Assembly (NCBI GenBank): GCA_012845835.1
Contig: JABAKD010000028.1
Coordinates: 11,144,241-11,208,240, forward strand
DNA: 64,000 nt
From: Undaria pinnatifida
Lineage: Eukaryota; Sar; Phaeophyceae; Laminariales; Alariaceae
Direction: 5' to 3'
The position numbers and the translations under genes are program-made. The notes below the pieces were generated by a model, which saw only the letters and a program-made list of their open reading frames with translations, was not told the DNA's origin and did not search any database. Shown here in pieces: positions 39,201 through 45,200 of the stretch (the first letter of the stretch is position 1; every line of letters begins with the position of its first letter).

Positions 39201-42200
39201 CACCCCCACCCCGGCGCATCAACCCAACCACCACGAAACTCTGCAACTGCTGTAGGCTTTAGCCGACTGATTGCACTACGAGTTGGTAAAACACTCTAAT
39301 GTCCAACTGCTGTGCCGGTCTAGCGAATGTAGCTAAGAATGCCATTTTCGCCTTGCGGAGAAAGTGCCCGGCGTCACCAACGCCACACGACTCTGCGTAT
39401 TGTTCTAGAGGACCAAAAAATTCTCTCCCAGTGGTTTGTTTGGGAGTTTACACAGTTCTAGGTCCGCGCAGGCTGGCATGATACGTGTGGCGCCCACCGC
39501 TGAGAGTGTGTGTGGGCAGGTGTGGTACAGCAGTAGTGGGGGCCCACTACTTGGAACTGCCACTATTGGGTGTGTGTCATGCCCAAAATGCCACTATTGA
39601 GGGCCCCGTCCTCAATAGTGGTAAAGTGCCACTATATCGGGTTGAGATTTTGCCAGGAGATTTTCATGCCACTATATAGGGCACTTTACTATTCAGGTTG
39701 CCACTATACAGGGCCACCTACTGTATTCCGAAGGTAGGACTGCTGTAGTAAGTGTCGGCTTGTCGCGAAAAAACGCACGCTACTTGAAATTTGTATGGGA
39801 TATTGAGTAAAATATAAGACCAGATAAGGCCTAAAGTAGAGGTGAGACTAACTACACTGGCTTCTGGCTTGTCATGGGATGGTCTTAACGCCTTGTACAA
39901 CTGGAAACCCTTTTTTGGTGGCACATCACACATTACTTGGAATTTGTATAGGGAGGGACTGTGGGGCTCTATAAGGGGTACCACTGTTACCTGGTACCAG
40001 GTATTTCCACAGTTGGTCAGATTCTGTCCTCTCGAGCCGGTTGTATAGTTTCCATGCACGGATTGATTAACATCACGATGTTGACCCTGGTACAAGCTAC
40101 ACTGTAGTTCCAAGGGGAGTCGCCGACCTATATCCTTAATGAGGACACACACCCAGCAATACGCGCGATCGGGGTATGAGTATGTATCACGTATCATACA
40201 GCTTGCAAAGATGAGTTTCGACGTTTTTCTTCGATCTCACAGCTGTACTCCTAGTAGGGGTACTTTTTGTTTTTGTAATGTTAGTCGAGGGGCTACAGGG
40301 GTGGCGAAGGGTCGAGGAGCACAAAAAAAATGCATACATTGGACAGATGATCTAGATAATCTAAGCATAGATTGAACAGATGACGATCTAATAATCAAAA
40401 ACTGCACGCACTGGACAGATCACTGCACACAGCAGTGGACAGATGACGATCCAGATCGTAACAAAATGCACACATTGGACAGATTACGATCTAGATTATG
40501 AAAAAATGCACACATTGGACAGATTACGATCTAGATAATAAGAAAATACATACATTAGATAGATGACGATCTAGTAAATCTAAGCATAAATCGAACAGAT
40601 CACGATCTAGATTATCTGTAGATCATCTATAGATCATCTAGATCGTCTAGATCCTGTATCTACCACTATGATGTGTTGTGCGGGATCTGTGCTACTGTAG
40701 TACCGATCCAACCCGGGAAACTTGAACTTCGTAGATCATTCAGATATTGCAGATCATCCGTCATCGACTGCGCGAGCGAATGGTAGGAGGAGCTTAACAA
40801 CGTACTTCGAAGTACATAATTGTAATTGTTTGCATTGCATACACATTATTCTGAGATCAAAGCACCGCGCACAGCCTAAATGGATCACGGGACGAAACAC
40901 GGAAAAAAGGGATACGTCGTACGTGGTAAAATACGTGCGAACGTTGTTAGTTGTTTTCATCAACCGTCCCCCCCCCCCCCCCACCACCCCGACCCGCCTC
41001 CCATTAAACTAGGTACCCCCTCGTTCACAGGGCGATGGCGGGGGCATGTCGCTTTTAAGAAGATCAAGGCCCGGCAATGGCAGCGGGAGCAGGGGGGGCA
41101 GGGGGAGCCCAGCTGGGAGCCACGATAGTGAAGCTTCCGCCGACTCTGTATTCCGGGATGCTATGCGGCGAAAAGGACTGTCGGTAGTGGATGTTGAGCC
41201 CGACGGAAATTGCTTGTTTCGGTCGGTCAGCCATCAGATCTTTGGGGACGCGGAGCGGCATCATCAGGTGGGAGGGAGGGAGGGCAGGAAGGAAGGGGGG
41301 GATGGTGGGGGGGTGGGGGGGGCGGGGTGTACTCGATATTCACGCATGGCCGTAGTCATGTGGCCATAGACCCTCGCATCCCTACACAGTTGCCGGGACG
41401 GAGCATGTCGGGTTTTCACCAGGCAGGCATTGCTTGCACCAAAAGGGGGTGGGGGTGGGGGGGGCAGAAGGGGGGGAGTGATTACATGCGTGCGGAAGGG
41501 GGGGGCGGGGGAGGATGGGAGAAGTAGATTTCACGGCTGGGGGGGAAACAGGGGGGGAGGGGGAGGGGGAATGTGGACAGCGCCGACCCATACGAAGTAG
41601 CCTGTGGTGCTGAGTAGGGAATATGCCTTCAAATGCTACGTTGCCATATGGGTGTGCGCGACGCGCACGTGGCGCGCATGTAGTTGTTATTCTGCATACT
41701 CTTTCCATGAAAGTCGATGTGATACCGATACCGGTCGTCGCCTTCTCTCTGTTTGGAGCGGCTATAAGTTCCTAGACGCTTAATTAATGTATGGGTGTGT
41801 AGTATATTGGGTGGCTGTATCTTTCCCGGCCTTAGAGGGGTTTGTTGCGACTAGCAAATACTGCGCATGCTTGCTTGCTTGCCTGTGGTTTTCTCTGCTG
41901 CTGCTGCTGCTGCTGCTGCTGTTGTTGCTGCCGGTGCTGGCGAGACTTGGCGTGGCTTGGCTGGGCAGGTGCGCAAGGCGTGCGGGGATTATTTGACACA
42001 GTAGTAGGATGAACCATAGAAGAGAACGGAACGCTTTTTTTGTATATTTCTTTTGTCGTTGACTTGCTCAATTGTTTTATACGTACTTGCTCAATTGTTT
42101 TATACGTTCATGTGGTCCTGGTGCTGCTCGGCAGGTACGCAAGGCGTGCGTAGATCACATGTCGAAGCACACGGCGCGCTTCGGCGTTTTCGTTACGGAG

Positions 42201-45200
42201 GACTTCAACGACTACCTCTACCGGATCAGCCAACCGGGGGTATGGGGGGATGACCTGGAGATCAGGTGGGCTTTTTCCCTCAGCTCACCAGGGGTTGCTG
42301 TTGTTGGTTGATGTTGTTGTTGTTGTTGTTTTTGTCGTTGTTCTTGCTGTTGCTCTTGTTCTCACGTTAACTCCCTTAATCAAGTCCGTGATCACAGGAC
42401 AGGCTCCAGTCACTCTGGAGCTGAGGAATCCCCCAGGGATACAAATAGCACAAACAAAAGTGATCCACGTATATCTCATAGCTGAAGCAAGTCATGCATC
42501 CTCCTGAAAAACGTAAAAATGAAAGCACAAGTGAGCGTACGCACGTGCCAGGCCCGTACTGCTACGAACATACGTTTCAAGGCTCGCAGCTGAAACCGAC
42601 TACACACCGGGGGTATGGAGGGGTGACCTGCAGTAGATAGAAGCAAAAAAGAGCTCTTCTAGCGGTTGGCCGGGACAGGATAGGAATCAGTACGTAGCCT
42701 CATCTTGTCAGTTTCCCACCTCTACATGACCATGCATCTCATGAACTGGTGGGATCCAGAGTGGAAAAGATAGCACACTGATAAAAAATCAAAGGAATCA
42801 ACTGCTGAGAGCACCTGTGTAGCAAGCAGCGTGTGGGTAGGCGCTTCGTGCTCGATGCGAGTCGGCGGGGAAAGAGAAAGGGCTGATGTATTTCTCGCGT
42901 TAAAAATGAAGGCGCATACCGAAGTGGGGAGGGGGGAGAATAGCCTGCTCGGTGACCCCCGGGATCTGAGCTACGTCTAGGCAGGGAGAAGGAGAAGGAA
43001 AAAGTGCGAATATAATAGATGGGGCGAGCAAAATATTGAAAATATATAATAAAATGAAATAAACTAAAATTTACTGCCGTTAGTACACGAGCGTGGTGTG
43101 TGTGCGTGTTTGTTTTTTTTTACGTCGTGTAATTGTGAGGCTGTTTTTGGTTTGATTTTGCTTCTTTTTTTCCTCCAGTGTAAGGAACCGATTTTCGTCG
43201 CGCAATCGCATTGAGAAGAGCGTGCTACGATAGAGAGATTCACCATTTTTTGGCTTTTTTTTTTTTTTTTTCCCGAATGACGGGCCTCCTTCAATCGCCC
43301 CCTCCCTGTACTAATTCCAAGTAATTTGTCCCAAAAACTGGGTTTCCGGTTTGTAAAGGCGTTACCCTTTTAAGAGCCCCCAAAACCCCTCCCTATACTA
43401 ATTCCAAGTAATTCGTCCCAACAACCGGGTTTCCAGCTGTAAAGGCGTTAACCTTTTTAGAGCCCCCAAACGCCTCCCAATACTAATTCCAAGTAATTTT
43501 CCCCATAAACTGGGTTTCCAGTTGTAAAGGTGTTCGGGTTTTTACCAAACCTCTCCCAATACTAACTCCAAGTAATTTGTCCCAAAAGTTGGGTTTCCAG
43601 TTGTAAAGGCGTTAAGCTTTTTAGAACCCCCCTAACCCCTTTCTATCCTAATTTTTCCCAAAAACTGGGTTTCCAGTTGTAAAAGCGTTAACCTTTTTAG
43701 AGCCCCCAAACCCCTCCCAATACTAATTTCAAGCAATTTGTCCTCCAGTTGTAAAGGCGCCCCAAACCCCTCTCAATACTAATTTCAAGTAAATTTTCTT
43801 AATCACTGGGTTTCCAGTTGTATAGGCGTTAACCTTTTTAGAACCCCCAAACCCCTTCCAATTCTAATTCCAAGTATTTTTTCAAAATATCTGGTTTTCC
43901 AGTTGTGAAGGGGTTAAAGTGTGGCATGCCATGTTGTTTGTTTAATATTGTTTCCTGTTGGCCTGGCTGTCTGGCTGGTCGTGTGTGTTTGTCCGTGCCG
44001 ATGACCAGGGCACTGGAAGAGCTCTTCGATCGTCCCATCGAGATTTACTCCTCTGAGGGGGAAGACCTTCGCCCGATGAAGATAGATTTCGACGCCTCCG
44101 GGGTGAGCGTAACAGTAAGCACCAACCGTGAAGAACGCAGGCGGGAGGGGGCGAGTAGGGGGTGGGGTGGGGTGGGGTGGGGTGGGGTGGGGTGGTGTGG
44201 TGGATCTGTCCTGTTGTTTTGACGTTTTGTCCCGATGATTGACGATTTGCCCCCGATGTTTTTTTTGGCGCTCCCCCCCCCCCGTTATTTGATGCTATGT
44301 CCCGACGTTTTGACTTGACGTTTTCGTTGGCGTTTATCCCGACCTGTTTTTTCCTCCGTTTTTTTGGGGGGGGGGGTAATTTTGGGGTGATTTTGCTGTC
44401 TCGATCTCTTTTTCTTTTCTTGTTTTCGTTTTTCCCGACCGTAGTAGCTGTCTGCGGCAGGAGAGTAATTTTGTGGGGCCTGTTTTCGGGGTGGCTCGGA
44501 GTCACTGGCGGGCAGTAGCAGCCTTTGCGATGTTTTCACCCCACGAATCATACCAGGTAAAGCACTGTACCAAAATATATTTTCGATGTTTGAGGTGGTT
44601 CGCACATTTTTATAAATCAGTATTTTCCAAAACGCGCGGCGAAGCCGCGCTCGGGTCGGAGCTCTAGCTAGCCTGAGGTAGGGTCGGGGTTAGGGTTAGG
44701 GTTAGGGTGAGTGTGAGGGTTAGGGTGGGTCGACGCCCGGGCCTCTCGCGATTTGACACAAAAAAAAAGCACGAAACACAAAAAACAGCTTTAAATTCTA
44801 TAAAGTGAAACATATTTGGTACTTTATCTGGTACGATTTGTTGGACAAAGCCGGTAAAGGCGCCTCGAGTGACGGCTCCCCCTTTTCCCTGTTGCGGTCT
44901 TAACCCCTTTAGAGCCCCCACACTCCGTCCCATAATAATTCCAAGTGATTTTACCCCCAAAAGAGGGGTTTCCAGTTGGAAAGGCGTTACACTTTCGTGT
45001 TGTCTTCAATTTGCCATGTGTATGAAACCGCCGTGGAATGGTTCGTAGCCGCGCCGCGCCAAACAAAATCGCCCGAGTAAAGTATTTTTGTTTTTCGTTT
45101 GAGGTGCAATGTCATGTTGGGCGAGTGGCTCAATCAAACACAGTACTCGTAGCGAGCGGGGGGGTACCAGACCCCCCGTACCGTAGCAATGGTCTCGCGA

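Noticed and set aside
43291-43917. Regular repeats that could suggest a CRISPR array
   Set aside because: Units are contiguous diverged MITE copies sharing TTAA, without unique spacers, in a eukaryotic intron.
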